NCBI GenBank assembly: GCA_947489665.1
Contig: CANLEH010000001.1
Span: 902,501-966,500, forward strand
Origin: an uncultured Roseicyclus sp.
GTDB taxonomy: Bacteria > Pseudomonadota > Alphaproteobacteria > Rhodobacterales > Rhodobacteraceae
Length of the DNA: 64,000 bases
Reading direction: 5' to 3'
Part shown: positions 7,027 through 16,882 of the stretch, piece by piece
Position numbering within the stretch: position 1 is the stretch's first letter
Layout: every line of letters starts with the position of its first letter
The notes under the pieces: generated by a model
Databases searched by the model: none
The model's input: the letters and a program-made list of their open reading frames with translations, nothing else
What the model was told of the DNA's origin: nothing
Made by a program: the position numbers and the translations under genes

Positions 7027-9946
7027 GGGCGCGCCCTCCATCCGGGTCGAAGAAGACAGGATCGCAGATTTCGACCTCAGCTGTCACGCCGCGCAGCGCA
7101 TCGACCATTTTCATGTGGTGCCCGACCCGGTCGCGCCCGGCCTTCAGGAAACCAAGCCCGATGAAATGACCAAGCGTGGGCGAGTAGCCGACCGATGTGA
7201 CGTAGCCCATATTATTGGTGCGAACGGCATCGGCGTCCGCCTCAAAAAGATGGGCGCCTGCTGTCAGTTCCTTTACCGCACCGACGGGTTTCAGGCCCAC
7301 AAGCTGTTCACGCCCTTCGTCCAGAAGGCCGGGGCGGGTGGCGGCGGCTTTGCCGATGAAGTCTTTCTTCTTCGACATCATGGCTTGCATGCCGATGTCG
7401 AAGGCCGTCACGCGGCCATGGATTTCCGCGTGGGTGATGAAACCCTTCTCAAGCCGCAGGACATTGAGCGCCTCCATCCCGTAAGCGCCGCCGCCGAGGC
7501 TTTCCGCGCGGGCCACAAGATCGCGGTAGAGCGCGTCGCCATAGGCGGCGGGCACCGCAACCTCATAGGCATGTTCGCCGGAGAAGGAGATACGGAAGAG
7601 GCGCCCTTCAATGCCGTGGATCCGGGCCGGTCCACATTGCATGAACGGAAAGGATTCATCGTCGATGGGCGCGTCGAGCACGCCGTTGAGCAGATCACGG
7701 GCCTTTGGACCCGCGACAGAGAATTGCGCCCATTGTTCGGTCACCGACGTGAAGCGCACGTCAAGGTCTGGTCGCAGGGCTTGGGCCACGAATTCCATAT
7801 GGTTCATCACCGGACCCGCAAAGGCGGTGGTTGTGGTCATGACGTAATGGTTCTCCGCCAGGCAAGCGGTTGTGCCATCGTCCATCACATGCCCGTCTTC
7901 GCGTAACATCAGCCCATAGCGCACGCGGCCCGGCTTCAGGGTCGAAAAGGTGTTCGTATATAGGAAGTCGAGGAATGATCCCGCGTCGGGGCCAAGGATC
8001 TCGATCTTGCCGAGGGTTGAGACATCGACGACACCAACAGCATTGCGGACCATGTTGACCTCTCGGTCACAGGATTGCCGCCAATGGGTTTCGCCGGGCG
8101 CGGGGATGTAGGACGGGCGATACCAGAGCCCGGCCTCGATCATCGGCGCGCCGCGTGCGGTGACGGCCTTGTGGGAGGTCGGGAAGCGTTCCGGCGCGAA
8201 GCCCTTGCCTTGCGCGCCCGCACCCATCGTGGCGAGGGCCACGGGCGTGAAAGGGGGGCGGTAGGTGGTGGTTCCGGTTTCAGGAATGCCTCGGCCTGTT
8301 GCGTCGGCGAGCACAGCGAGGGCTGCGATGTTGGACGATTTGCCTTGGTCCGGTGCCATGCCTTGCGTGGTGTAGCGCTTCATGTGCTCGACGGATTGAA
8401 AGCCTTCCGTGGCGGCTTGCTTCACGTCCTTCGTGGTCACGTCATTGGCAAAGTCGAGCCAGATGCGGCCCTTGGCTTCGACCACATGCAAGGGCGCGCC
8501 ATTGCCGCCGGTCATGTCCGCCTCAGGCAGGGTCGGGCGGCGCACTTTTCGGCCAAGGGCCTTGAGTGCGGCCTCCGCAGCTTCGGCACCGCTGGTGATA
8601 GCATCCCAGGTCGTGAGCAGGCCGTTGCACGCGCCCGCGACGTGCAGGCCGGGTTTGGCGCTTTCGGCCGGAATGAAGGCGTTGATCTGGTCGTTCCAGA
8701 CGGGCCGCGCGCCCATGTGGCACGTGAGGTGAACTGATGGGTTCCAGCCGCCTGAAACGCCAAGGCAATCAGTCTCTAACTGGTAGCTGCCGGACGCGGT
8801 GCGGTAGGTGATCTCGCTCAGGGCTTGCCGGCCCTTCGTGTTAACAACCTCAGCCCCCGCGATCACGCGATAGGCGCCCTTGGCCTCCACGCCCGGGCGG
8901 GTGTCGATTACCGTGCAGTCGATGCCAGCATCGACCAGCTCGATAGCGGTTTGGTGCGCGTCGTCGTTGGTTGTGAACAGGCTGACCTTCTCACCCGGCG
9001 TGACGCCGTAGCGGTTGAGGAAGGTGCGGATGGCCGAGGACAGCATGACCCCGGGACGGTCATTGTTCGGGAAGGGGATGGGGCGTTCGAGGGCGCCAGC
9101 GGCGAGCACCGCCTGACCTGCACGGATCCGCCAGAAACACTCGCGGGGCAGGGCGGGATTGTGGGGCAGATGGGCACTGACACGCTCGACGGCGGAGAAG
9201 GTCAGCCCGTCATAGGCACCCGCCACGGTGGTGCGCTCCATGATGCGGACGCGACCCGTCTCGCGCAAGGCCTCAACAGTCTCGGCCACCCAGATGTCGC
9301 CGGGGACGCCGTCAACCATCTCCCCATCCGACAACAGCCGCCCGCCAAGGGCGGCGGTTTCTTCGGCCAGGATAACATCGGCGCCGGATTGGGCGGCGGT
9401 CAAGGCTGCGATCAGGCCTGCGGGGCCGCCCCCGATCACCAACACATCGCAAAAGGCAAAGGCGCGTTCGCTTTCCTCAGGACTGGCCTCACGCGTCATG
9501 CGACCCAGACCGGCGGCGCGGCGGATCGTGGGCTCGTAGACCCTCTCCCAGAAAGCGCGGGGCCACATGAAGGTCTTGTAGTAAAAGCCGGCACCGAGCC
9601 AGGGAGAAAGCAGATCGTTGACGCTGAGTAGGTCTTTGTCGAGGGGGCCGACATGGTTCTGGCTGCGCGTCTCGAGCCCTGCATAAACCTCCTGCACGGT
9701 GGCGCGGACATTGGGTAGCATCGCGTTGCCCGCGCCGACCTGGATCAGGGCATTTGGTTCTTCCGAGCCTGCGGTCATCACGCCACGCGGGCGGTGGTAT
9801 TTGAACGAGCGACCCATCAGCTTCACGCCGTTAGCCAGCAGGGCAGAGGCAACGGTATCGCCCTTTAACCCCTCATAGGCGCGCCCATTGAAATGGAACC
9901 GCAGCTTGGTGTCGCGGTCGACCAGACCCTTGCCATCGAGCCTCAT
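7019..9946 (-). CDS. soxA: Sarcosine oxidase alpha subunit
   Basis: A 975-residue subunit carrying the NAD-binding and folate-binding parts of the enzyme. The N-terminal ferredoxin-like segment begins MRLDGKGLVDR. A Rossmann motif VIGGGPAGLIAAL lies near residue 170. The C-terminal third is a GcvT/aminomethyltransferase-like folate domain starting near residue 600. Size and domain order match known alpha subunits. Its ATG overlaps the soxD stop (ATGA) and its stop overlaps the soxG start, so the subunits are coupled for stoichiometric synthesis. In roseobacters this enzyme typically finishes glycine betaine and choline breakdown. Confidence 0.97.
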   Translation of the reverse strand: MRLDGKGLVDRDTKLRFHFNGRAYEGLKGDTVASALLANGVKLMGRSFKYHRPRGVMTAGSEEPNALIQVGAGNAMLPNVRATVQEVYAGLETRSQNHVGPLDKDLLSVNDLLSPWLGAGFYYKTFMWPRAFWERVYEPTIRRAAGLGRMTREASPEESERAFAFCDVLVIGGGPAGLIAALTAAQSGADVILAEETAALGGRLLSDGEMVDGVPGDIWVAETVEALRETGRVRIMERTTVAGAYDGLTFSAVERVSAHLPHNPALPRECFWRIRAGQAVLAAGALERPIPFPNNDRPGVMLSSAIRTFLNRYGVTPGEKVSLFTTNDDAHQTAIELVDAGIDCTVIDTRPGVEAKGAYRVIAGAEVVNTKGRQALSEITYRTASGSYQLETDCLGVSGGWNPSVHLTCHMGARPVWNDQINAFIPAESAKPGLHVAGACNGLLTTWDAITSGAEAAEAALKALGRKVRRPTLPEADMTGGNGAPLHVVEAKGRIWLDFANDVTTKDVKQAATEGFQSVEHMKRYTTQGMAPDQGKSSNIAALAVLADATGRGIPETGTTTYRPPFTPVALATMGAGAQGKGFAPERFPTSHKAVTARGAPMIEAGLWYRPSYIPAPGETHWRQSCDREVNMVRNAVGVVDVSTLGKIEILGPDAGSFLDFLYTNTFSTLKPGRVRYGLMLREDGHVMDDGTTACLAENHYVMTTTTAFAGPVMNHMEFVAQALRPDLDVRFTSVTEQWAQFSVAGPKARDLLNGVLDAPIDDESFPFMQCGPARIHGIEGRLFRISFSGEHAYEVAVPAAYGDALYRDLVARAESLGGGAYGMEALNVLRLEKGFITHAEIHGRVTAFDIGMQAMMSKKKDFIGKAAATRPGLLDEGREQLVGLKPVGAVKELTAGAHLFEADADAVRTNNMGYVTSVGYSPTLGHFIGLGFLKAGRDRVGHHMKMVDALRGVTAEVEICDPVFFDPDGGRARG

Positions 9947-10206
9947 GCCGCAGCCTCCGAGGCCAGGGTCACGCTGTAAATCTCATGCGTGGTCGTGTCG
10001 CGCTCCACCACCAGCCATGCACTGCATCCGCCAGTGTGCTGCCATAGCTCGCGCGTGCGACCGGCCGGATTTTCGCGCAGATGCAGATAGTCGTTCCACG
10101 CCTCTGACCATTCTTCACTGTCGGGACGCTCGAGCGCGATGGCAGAGCCTTTGATGGTGAATTCCCGTTGGTCGCGCGGACCGCAAAAGGGGCACGTGAT
10201 AGGCAT
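9943..10206 (-). CDS. soxD: Sarcosine oxidase delta subunit
   Basis: An 87-residue small subunit. C5 and C8 (CPFCG) with H57 and C61 (HTGGC) match the structural zinc site known in delta subunits. The stop overlaps the soxA start as ATGA. On its upstream side an unrelated exported protein gene ends directly against the soxD ATG, where most organisms have soxB next to soxD. Confidence 0.95.
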   Translation of the reverse strand: MPITCPFCGPRDQREFTIKGSAIALERPDSEEWSEAWNDYLHLRENPAGRTRELWQHTGGCSAWLVVERDTTTHEIYSVTLASEAAA

Positions 10207-10722
10207 TCAGCTGGCCTCGCACGCGGAAGGGTGGGCCCGGTAGAGCAGATAACGCGTTGCCTGCCCCGGGACTTCGGCCAGGGACGTGGTCTGGCCAATT
10301 TCGCCCCCACAGCCTTCCAGCGCGACGCGGACATATTCAGTTTCGATGACCAACGTGTTGCCATCATAGCGAACGACGTCAAAGCTGCCGCCGTCGCATT
10401 CCACACCGAACTGTAACGGGTTGGCAAAGTTCGCGCCGGTCTCGGTCATGCGCAGGCCCGCAATACCCTCGTCTATCGCGCGACCATTGCTTGATGTGGA
10501 GGCCGTAATCTCGACCAGAGTGATGTCGGAGGCCGCGTGTGGTTCGGGGTCGAACCACAAAGCAAGGCGTTCAACGAACTGGTTGGGATGCGCTGCGAGA
10601 TGGGCCGCGTCATATTCGCGGACGAAGCAACCTTCCGGCACCGTCTGGGCCATGGACGGACCAAGGGAAAGACCGCAAACCAGAGACGAAACCGCCGCCT
10701 TAATGAAGGTTGTGCTGCGCAC
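10207..10722 (-). CDS. Predicted periplasmic protein inserted in the sarcosine oxidase operon
   Basis: I do not recognise a family. The reading frame starts with a basic n-region, a hydrophobic stretch (VSSLVCGLSLGPSMAQ) and a probable signal-peptidase site after the SMA in PSMAQ, so export is likely. The mature part has several cysteines (GCFVREYD, VECDGG, EGCGGE, PSACEAS) that could form disulfides. GTG at 10722 gives 171 residues and an overlap of 23 bp with soxB; ATG at 10737 is also in frame. The stop abuts the soxD ATG. A link to sarcosine or betaine metabolism is suggested only by its place between soxB and soxD. Confidence 0.75.
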   Translation of the reverse strand: MRSTTFIKAAVSSLVCGLSLGPSMAQTVPEGCFVREYDAAHLAAHPNQFVERLALWFDPEPHAASDITLVEITASTSSNGRAIDEGIAGLRMTETGANFANPLQFGVECDGGSFDVVRYDGNTLVIETEYVRVALEGCGGEIGQTTSLAEVPGQATRYLLYRAHPSACEAS

Positions 10723-11956
10723 CGGTCGCCTCCTCATCCAGAATGCCGTACCCTGTGTTGAACCGATCTAGCCGGAATTTCTCGGCCGCCTCGTGCGGGC
10801 GGTCCGTGGCCAGCAGATGCGCAAAGCAATGGCCCGAGGCGGGCACAGCCTTGAACCCGCCGTAGCACCAGCCGCAATTGACGTAGAGTCCCTCGATATG
10901 TGTGCGGTCGATGACGGGCGAGCCATCGGGTGACATATCCATGATGCCCCCCCAGGACCGAAGCATCTTCGATTTCCCGATCATCGGCATGAGGGTCATC
11001 CCCGCCTCGATCACATGTTCGGCCATGGGCAGGTTACCGCGTGCGGCATAGCTTGAGTAGAAATCCAGATCGCCCCCGAACACCAAGCCTCCCTTGTCGG
11101 ACTGGCTGATATAGAAATGGCCCATGCCGTAAGTGATGACATGGTCGATGACGGGCTTCAGCCCTTCGGTCACAAAGGCCTGAAGCACATGGGACTCGAT
11201 CGGCAAGCGCATTCCCGCCATGGCGGCCACCTGGCTGGACCGGCCTGCAACAACAATGCCGACCTTCGTGGCCCGGATGGCCCCGCGCGTCGTCTGGACG
11301 CCCTTCACCACGCCATTTTCAATGTCGATTCCGGTAACTTCGCAATTCTGGATCAGGTCAACGCCCCGGCTGTCCGCCCCGCGCGCATAGCCCCAGGCCA
11401 CCGCGTCGTGCCGGGCTGAGCCGCCACGGGGATGATAAAGGCCGCCGTAGATCGGAAAGCGCGTCTGCTCAAAATCGAGATAGGGCAGCCTTTTACGCAC
11501 GCCTTCGCGGTCAAGCAGGACCGCATCATCGTCGCCCTGGGCGTGCATGGCATTGCCGCGCCGCACGAATGCGTCGCGCTGGCCATCGGAATGGAACAAG
11601 TTGATGATGCCGCGTTGGCTGTGCATCACGTTGTAGTTCAACGCGGATTCAAGCACTTCCCACAGCTTCAGCGAATGGCTGTAGAACTGCGAATTGCCGT
11701 CCAGCATATAATTGGCGCGCACAATCGTTGTGTTGCGCCCAACATTGCCGCCGCCCAGATACCCTTTTTCGAGAACGGCCACATTGGTCAGACCATGCTC
11801 CGCTGCCAGGTAATGCGCCGTCGAAAGGCCGTGGCCACCGCCGCCGATGATGATGATGTCATATTCCGGTTTGGGATCCGGGTTGCGCCAGGCCGGTTTC
11901 CAGCCCTTGTTGCCGGTCAAACCCTGCCACAGCACGTTCAGGCCGGAATAGCGCAT
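10700..11956 (-). CDS. soxB: Sarcosine oxidase beta subunit
   Basis: A 418-residue flavoprotein subunit that holds the sarcosine oxidation site. An FAD-binding Rossmann motif IIIGGGGHGLSTAHYL lies at about residues 34-50. LYHPRGG includes His175, at the position where covalent FMN attachment is reported in homologous enzymes; this is family knowledge, not shown here. The C-terminus includes VNCGWCYGGFKAVPASG. It is the first gene of the sox string. Its 3' end overlaps the exported ORF. Confidence 0.96.
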   Translation of the reverse strand: MRYSGLNVLWQGLTGNKGWKPAWRNPDPKPEYDIIIIGGGGHGLSTAHYLAAEHGLTNVAVLEKGYLGGGNVGRNTTIVRANYMLDGNSQFYSHSLKLWEVLESALNYNVMHSQRGIINLFHSDGQRDAFVRRGNAMHAQGDDDAVLLDREGVRKRLPYLDFEQTRFPIYGGLYHPRGGSARHDAVAWGYARGADSRGVDLIQNCEVTGIDIENGVVKGVQTTRGAIRATKVGIVVAGRSSQVAAMAGMRLPIESHVLQAFVTEGLKPVIDHVITYGMGHFYISQSDKGGLVFGGDLDFYSSYAARGNLPMAEHVIEAGMTLMPMIGKSKMLRSWGGIMDMSPDGSPVIDRTHIEGLYVNCGWCYGGFKAVPASGHCFAHLLATDRPHEAAEKFRLDRFNTGYGILDEEATGAQHNLH

Positions 11957-12074
11957 GCTTGCCCCTTACCTCATTGCGGCGTTGCGCCGTCATCCGAGTT
12001 TGGACCTTAGCGGGGCTGCGGGGCAGGTGAAAGACTTGGCTGCGACGCGCGCCGGTCAGAGACCGACGCGGGCT

Positions 12075-12620
12075 TCAGGAGCACTGATCGCCGCCATAGG
12101 GGATGCGGCCTGCATAGCGGGGACGCGTGACAGTGAAATTCTCAAAATCCACGTCGTTGACGCCCATGTTGAAGGCCGGGTCGTAGTTCACGAAGCTTTC
12201 AAGAATCACGATGCGTTCCCCGATGGCAACTGCGGGCAATTGGTCCGCATAGGCGTCGAGGCTGGCGCCGCAAAGCCGCGCAAGTGTGCCGGTGGTATGG
12301 CTCCAGACTGCCGTGAACGATCCGTCATTGGCGCGGTGCACTTCGGTGGCGCGCATTTCAACACCGTCATGGTCGCGGATCATTGCGGCCAGCATGTTGG
12401 CATAGCCGTCCATTGAGGATTCAGGGATCTCAAATTCCTGGCGCGAGATGAGGTCGGCGATTGTATAGGTCGCCTTGATCGACGTGTTGTAGACCCGGTA
12501 GGCGTCAAAGAACGAAAACGTGCCCACCCAGGCCCAGACGAGGATGGGGAAAATGATCACGCTTTCAAAGGCCACAGCGGCCGTTTCGTTGCGCAAAAAG
12601 TTGGTGAGAAGGCGGTTCAT
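12075..12620 (-). CDS. TadE-like pseudopilin protein
   Basis: A 181-residue protein with a short basic N-terminus and a hydrophobic helix containing AFESVIIFPILVWAW. The glutamate in FESVI corresponds to the E+5-type residue of TadE/TadF pseudopilins. The rest is periplasmic, with a C-terminal cysteine. It lies 12 bp downstream of a second TadE-like gene and close to a TadG-like protein. This suggests a Tad/Flp-type pilus or secretion accessory module, although no TadA, TadB or TadC gene is in the window. Confidence 0.8.
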   Translation of the reverse strand: MNRLLTNFLRNETAAVAFESVIIFPILVWAWVGTFSFFDAYRVYNTSIKATYTIADLISRQEFEIPESSMDGYANMLAAMIRDHDGVEMRATEVHRANDGSFTAVWSHTTGTLARLCGASLDAYADQLPAVAIGERIVILESFVNYDPAFNMGVNDVDFENFTVTRPRYAGRIPYGGDQCS

Positions 12621-12632
12621 CTGATCTGCTCC

Positions 12633-13181
12633 TCAGCTCGGCTCGTTGACGAAGATGCTGCTGGCCATCATGTGCATGCCGCCGGACTCGTCCGTCGCAA
12701 GGTTCAGGCCAAAGCCCGAGAAAGGCAGGATACGGTCGACCACAAGGCAGGTGCGGATCAGGACGAATTCGTTGTTGCCGCCCTGGTTGAACTCATTGTC
12801 GGGCGAAATCACGATATCATTGCCGCGCCCGGCGCAGATCTGGTTGTTCGACGGCATCGTGAAGGTGTCGTCGATGACTTGCAGGTCGATTGTCAGCAGG
12901 GTTTCGCAGTTCGGCAGAAGGCTGGTATTGGCGCACATCGTGTCACGCACGGCGTCTGCATCCGTCACGACGCCTTGTGCCAGGCGCAGAACCCGAACCG
13001 ACATATCCAGCGTACGTTCCAGCATGATCTGGCGCGTCAGAATGGCCGCCGTCTCAAACGCGGCCATGAACAGCAGCATCATCAACGGAAACATAATGAC
13101 CATCTCGAGGGTGGCGGTGCCGCCCTCATCCCGCCAGAAACGTTTCATGTGCAGAGGCATTTTCATGGATGGCTCCGTCAC
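12633..13181 (-). CDS. TadE-like pseudopilin protein
   Basis: A 182-residue protein with GGTATLEMVIMFPLMMLLFM, a TadE-type glutamate followed by a transmembrane helix, near residues 20-40. Four cysteines in the periplasmic part (MCANTSLLPNC, QICAG, RTCLV) may form disulfides. Its ATG overlaps the upstream TadG-like gene's stop (ATGA), so the two are coupled. Role inferred as a minor pseudopilin. Confidence 0.8.
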   Translation of the reverse strand: MTEPSMKMPLHMKRFWRDEGGTATLEMVIMFPLMMLLFMAAFETAAILTRQIMLERTLDMSVRVLRLAQGVVTDADAVRDTMCANTSLLPNCETLLTIDLQVIDDTFTMPSNNQICAGRGNDIVISPDNEFNQGGNNEFVLIRTCLVVDRILPFSGFGLNLATDESGGMHMMASSIFVNEPS

Positions 13182-15142
13182 TGGATCAGGCGAAGCTGGT
13201 TGATCGAGCGGGCGATATTCTCGAACGCTTCGCTGATCTCCAGGCCTTCGACGTTGTAATAGGTGGCGTCCGTCGTCGCGCAGTAGCGCATCACGGATTG
13301 GCCGCCGCTCGGCGCCTCGAATGCGATGGCGTAGACGATGATTCCGGCCGCATTGGCCGCATCGCAGATCGCGCGCAGGTTGCGGTCCGCCTCAGTCTGG
13401 GCCGCGTAGCGGTAGCTGGCATCATTCGCGACGAGGTCATGGAAATCCCAGTTGCCGGAGGCGCGGGCAGGTTCTTCCAACCATTCCTCGGCAATGTTCT
13501 CGGCCGTCAGGATACCCCAGAGGTTGGCCCAAAGCAGCACTGCGCCATCAACGTTGTCGCGGTTGCCGTCTCCGTCCCAATCGCGGTGCCAATCGTAGGC
13601 ATTCACGCGTTCGGTGTACCAATTGTCCACCACCAGCCCGTCGCTGGGATCGAGCATGCCGTAGGCGGCCCATCCCCCAAAGGGTTCGTTGGACCAGTAT
13701 CCACCGGCATCGCGTGGGTCACCCGTCGGGATCCAGAATTGACCGTTCGCACCCTGATCTTCCCACCAGATCGAGAAGCGGTCGTCGTCGAAACGCCAGC
13801 GCTCATTGGTGTTGTCGATCCAACCGTCCGACAGGACACCATCGGCCCCGGCATGGCGGAAAATGGGGGCGTAACCGGTGCGCATCCCGATGTAGAACGC
13901 GTCGTCCGGAAGCGCGGCGTCATCGTAGTAGTAGGTGCCGTTGTGCTCCCACACATTACGCAGGTCGTATTGGTTGGTGTTCGCACCATCCGTCATCATC
14001 ACAACGACCTTGATCGTCTCGTCATCCAGAATTGTGGACGGATCGCCATCGAAAAACGGTGCCGGCCGATCATCGAAATCGGAATGAACCTGGCCTGCGT
14101 CGATCAAATCGTTCAAGGCCGAGTTCGCCGTCGGGTCAAGCAGTCCGACGGCCCAGTTCACGCCAAGGTCGATGGCCGTCCAGCCGCCAGTATTCAGGCT
14201 ATTGATATGGTTGTGCAGGATCGTTTCGTCATGCTGCCAAGGCAGGATCGCACCATATTCGTCGGTCTGACAATGCGAGTTCTGGAACAGTTCGTCATCG
14301 TCTTCATTGCCCCGGTCCCAATGCGAAATGCGACGGATCGCAACGTCGGGATCAATGGCTGTCGTCAGGTAATCCGATGCTGGCCAGGATGCAGCGCTCC
14401 ACGATGCCCAACCATTGGAAGGATCGAAAGAATAGTTGGAGGCGACCGCGTCGAAACGGGCGCAGTTGGACTCGTCATGCACGTCGTCAAAGGTGAAAAC
14501 GCTCCCGATCATCGAGCCACTGTTAACGCGCCCGTTGTAGGGGACGATGGAGACAGAAACGAGGTTGTCGGCGTTCAGCGTCTCGTTCGCGCTCAGCACT
14601 TCGGTCACGAAGTCGCGGGCGGCGGGACGCATGTTGGTCATCCGGTTGTTCGAACCCATTGAGCCCGAGATATCGAGCACCATGGACACTTCGATGTTGC
14701 GCACGCGCTCTTCGGCGGCGCCAATTGCTGGCGAGGTCATGACACGGACGCCGAAAAGGCTCATGAACATCGAGCGGACTTCAAGTTCGGCATAGGCATG
14801 CACGCGGCGGAAGTTCAGGCCTTCGTCGACGCGGACATCCAAGCGATAATTGTCGAGGCCCGATACCTCAAAATAATTGCGAACGACACCCTCTGGGTCA
14901 TAGGGCTGGGTCAGCGAGGCGGCAGCGAGAATGGCGCGGTCGAGCGTGTATTGCAGTTGTGTGCGCTGTGTCTCGTAGCGCATTACGTCAATCGCAATGC
15001 CGCTTGCGCCAACCATCAAAATGAACATTAGAACGGCGAAGGCCGTAACCGTGCCCTCTTCTTTCTTTGCAAAACGTACCGGCGACAACCGTGCCGCCCA
15101 GGCGTTTGCAGACGTCGCCATCTTACTGACAAGGCCCATCAT
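13178..15142 (-). CDS. TadG-like protein with von Willebrand factor A domain
   Basis: A 654-residue protein starting at the ATG-ATG pair at 15142. GGAGGG lies six bases upstream of it, which decides against the longer open frame. An N-terminal membrane anchor (TAFAVLMFILMVGASGIAIDV) is followed by a periplasmic TadE/TadG-type region. A vWFA domain carries the MIDAS-type sequence DISGSMGSN. The C-terminal half is rich in Trp, Asp and Asn, unusual for a cytoplasmic protein but common in such surface proteins. It is first in the three-gene Tad-like string and divergent from the dehydrogenase gene across about 300 bp. Confidence 0.85.
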   Translation of the reverse strand: MMGLVSKMATSANAWAARLSPVRFAKKEEGTVTAFAVLMFILMVGASGIAIDVMRYETQRTQLQYTLDRAILAAASLTQPYDPEGVVRNYFEVSGLDNYRLDVRVDEGLNFRRVHAYAELEVRSMFMSLFGVRVMTSPAIGAAEERVRNIEVSMVLDISGSMGSNNRMTNMRPAARDFVTEVLSANETLNADNLVSVSIVPYNGRVNSGSMIGSVFTFDDVHDESNCARFDAVASNYSFDPSNGWASWSAASWPASDYLTTAIDPDVAIRRISHWDRGNEDDDELFQNSHCQTDEYGAILPWQHDETILHNHINSLNTGGWTAIDLGVNWAVGLLDPTANSALNDLIDAGQVHSDFDDRPAPFFDGDPSTILDDETIKVVVMMTDGANTNQYDLRNVWEHNGTYYYDDAALPDDAFYIGMRTGYAPIFRHAGADGVLSDGWIDNTNERWRFDDDRFSIWWEDQGANGQFWIPTGDPRDAGGYWSNEPFGGWAAYGMLDPSDGLVVDNWYTERVNAYDWHRDWDGDGNRDNVDGAVLLWANLWGILTAENIAEEWLEEPARASGNWDFHDLVANDASYRYAAQTEADRNLRAICDAANAAGIIVYAIAFEAPSGGQSVMRYCATTDATYYNVEGLEISEAFENIARSINQLRLIQ

Positions 15143-15441
15143 GGCCTGCCCTCCAAAATCGTGTACCCAATGACAACGGATGCAAATTACACACGTCGCC
15201 ATTGGTTTGTGTCGTCGCAAAGCAAGGCAAAAATGGGGCGCGGACGTGGTGGATTGTGGCCATTCGTCAACGAGGCCTTTCTGGATCTGCTTGATTTTTG
15301 TGCAACGCAAGGTTGCAAGGCGGGTTCTGCTGTGCCCTTCTGGCGTTGGGCGCGCGCGGCTCCGAGGGCGCCTTTCAGCACGCGCCGGATGCAGCCGTGA
15401 AAGCACATCCGGGCCGGGGCGAACGCGAAGGGAGACGCGCT

Positions 15442-16875
15442 ATGACGACCAACCGGGCAGAGCCCAGTTTCCGGGAATCCGTAGATCTGATGTTCAATCG
15501 TGCCGCCGCACTTTTGGACCTGCCGCCTGGTCTGGAAGAGAAGATCCGCGTCTGCAATTCCACTTATACCGTCCGCTTTGGAGTGAAGCTGCGCGGCAAG
15601 GTCCATACCTTCACCGGTTACCGCTCGGTCCATTCCGAGCATACCGAACCCGTGAAAGGCGGCATTCGCTACGCGCTCGGCGTGAACCAGGATGAGGTCG
15701 AAGCGTTGGCCGCGTTAATGACGTACAAGTGCGCACTGGTGGAGGCGCCTTTCGGTGGCTCCAAAGGGGGGCTTTGCATCGACCCCCGCGAATATGACAG
15801 TGACGAGATCGAGAAGATCACCCGCCGTTTCGCGTACGAGTTGATCAAGCGGGATCTGATCGACCCGGCGCAAAACGTTCCCGCCCCCGATATGGGCACG
15901 GGTGAGCGTGAGATGGCCATCATGGCTGACCAATATGCGCGGATGAACACCACAGATATCAACGCGCGCGCCTGCGTCACGGGCAAACCGCCCCATGCGG
16001 GCGGCATCCAGGGCCGGGTCGAGGCGACGGGGCGCGGCGTGCAGTACGCGCTGCAGGAATTCTTCCGTCACCCCGAAGATATCGCGAAGGCGGGCCTCTC
16101 AGGCAGTTTGGATGGCAAGCGCGTGATCGTACAGGGTTTGGGCAATGTGGGTTACCACGCGGCCAAATTCCTGTCGGAGGAAGACGGCAGCATCGTCACC
16201 CATGTTATCGAGCGCGACGGGGCGATCCATGATGCGGGCGGCATCAACATCGACGCGCTGCGCCACTGGATCGCCGATCATGGTGGCGTGAAGGGGTTCC
16301 CAAACGGGGAATATATCGAAGACGGCTCGGCCTGCCTTGTGGCCGATTGCGATATCCTGATCCCCGCAGCGCTGGAGGGCGTGATCAACCTTTCAAACGC
16401 CGCGGACGTGAAGGCGCCGTTGATCATCGAAGCTGCGAATGGCCCGATCACGGCCGGGGCGAATGATGTCCTGATGGAGAAGGGAACGGTGATCATTCCC
16501 GACCTCTACGCCAATGCGGGTGGTGTGACCGTGTCCTATTTCGAATGGGTCAAGAATCTCAGCCATATCCGCTTTGGCCGGATGCAGCGCCGCCAGGAAG
16601 AGGCGCGCCACCAGCTGATCGTCGATGAGTTGGAGCGTCTCGATCAGCATCTGGGCGGGGCCTGGTCCATGACACCGGACTTCAAGCAGAAGTATCTACG
16701 GGGTGCGGGCGAGCTGGAACTTGTCCGCTCCGGCCTCGACGACACGATGCGGGAGGCTTACGCGGCCATGCGCGAGGTCTGGCACAGCCGGCATGATGTG
16801 CACGATCTGCGGACAGCGGGTTTTCTCGTGTCGATCGGCCGGGTTGCTGCCAGCTATCAGGCGAAAGGCATCTGA
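15442..16875 (+). CDS. Glu/Leu/Phe/Val-type dehydrogenase (probable glutamate dehydrogenase)
   Basis: A 477-residue oxidoreductase that interconverts an amino acid and its 2-oxo acid using NAD(P). VKGGIRY (K72), TYKCAL (K96) and PFGGSKGG (K108) supply the family's substrate and catalytic lysines. GLGNVGYHAA near residue 235 is the dinucleotide-binding motif. I start it at 15442, where AGGGAGA is well spaced; an upstream ATG at 15298 has no ribosome-binding site. Glutamate is the usual substrate in related alphaproteobacteria, but specificity cannot be read from sequence alone. Confidence 0.92.
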   Translation: MTTNRAEPSFRESVDLMFNRAAALLDLPPGLEEKIRVCNSTYTVRFGVKLRGKVHTFTGYRSVHSEHTEPVKGGIRYALGVNQDEVEALAALMTYKCALVEAPFGGSKGGLCIDPREYDSDEIEKITRRFAYELIKRDLIDPAQNVPAPDMGTGEREMAIMADQYARMNTTDINARACVTGKPPHAGGIQGRVEATGRGVQYALQEFFRHPEDIAKAGLSGSLDGKRVIVQGLGNVGYHAAKFLSEEDGSIVTHVIERDGAIHDAGGINIDALRHWIADHGGVKGFPNGEYIEDGSACLVADCDILIPAALEGVINLSNAADVKAPLIIEAANGPITAGANDVLMEKGTVIIPDLYANAGGVTVSYFEWVKNLSHIRFGRMQRRQEEARHQLIVDELERLDQHLGGAWSMTPDFKQKYLRGAGELELVRSGLDDTMREAYAAMREVWHSRHDVHDLRTAGFLVSIGRVAASYQAKGI

Positions 16876-16882
16876 CGACGCC

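Noticed and set aside
13169-14662. Plus-strand open frame (497 codons) opposite the TadG-like gene
   Set aside because: The minus strand has the strong Shine-Dalgarno, membrane anchor and vWFA motif; the plus frame shows no domain.
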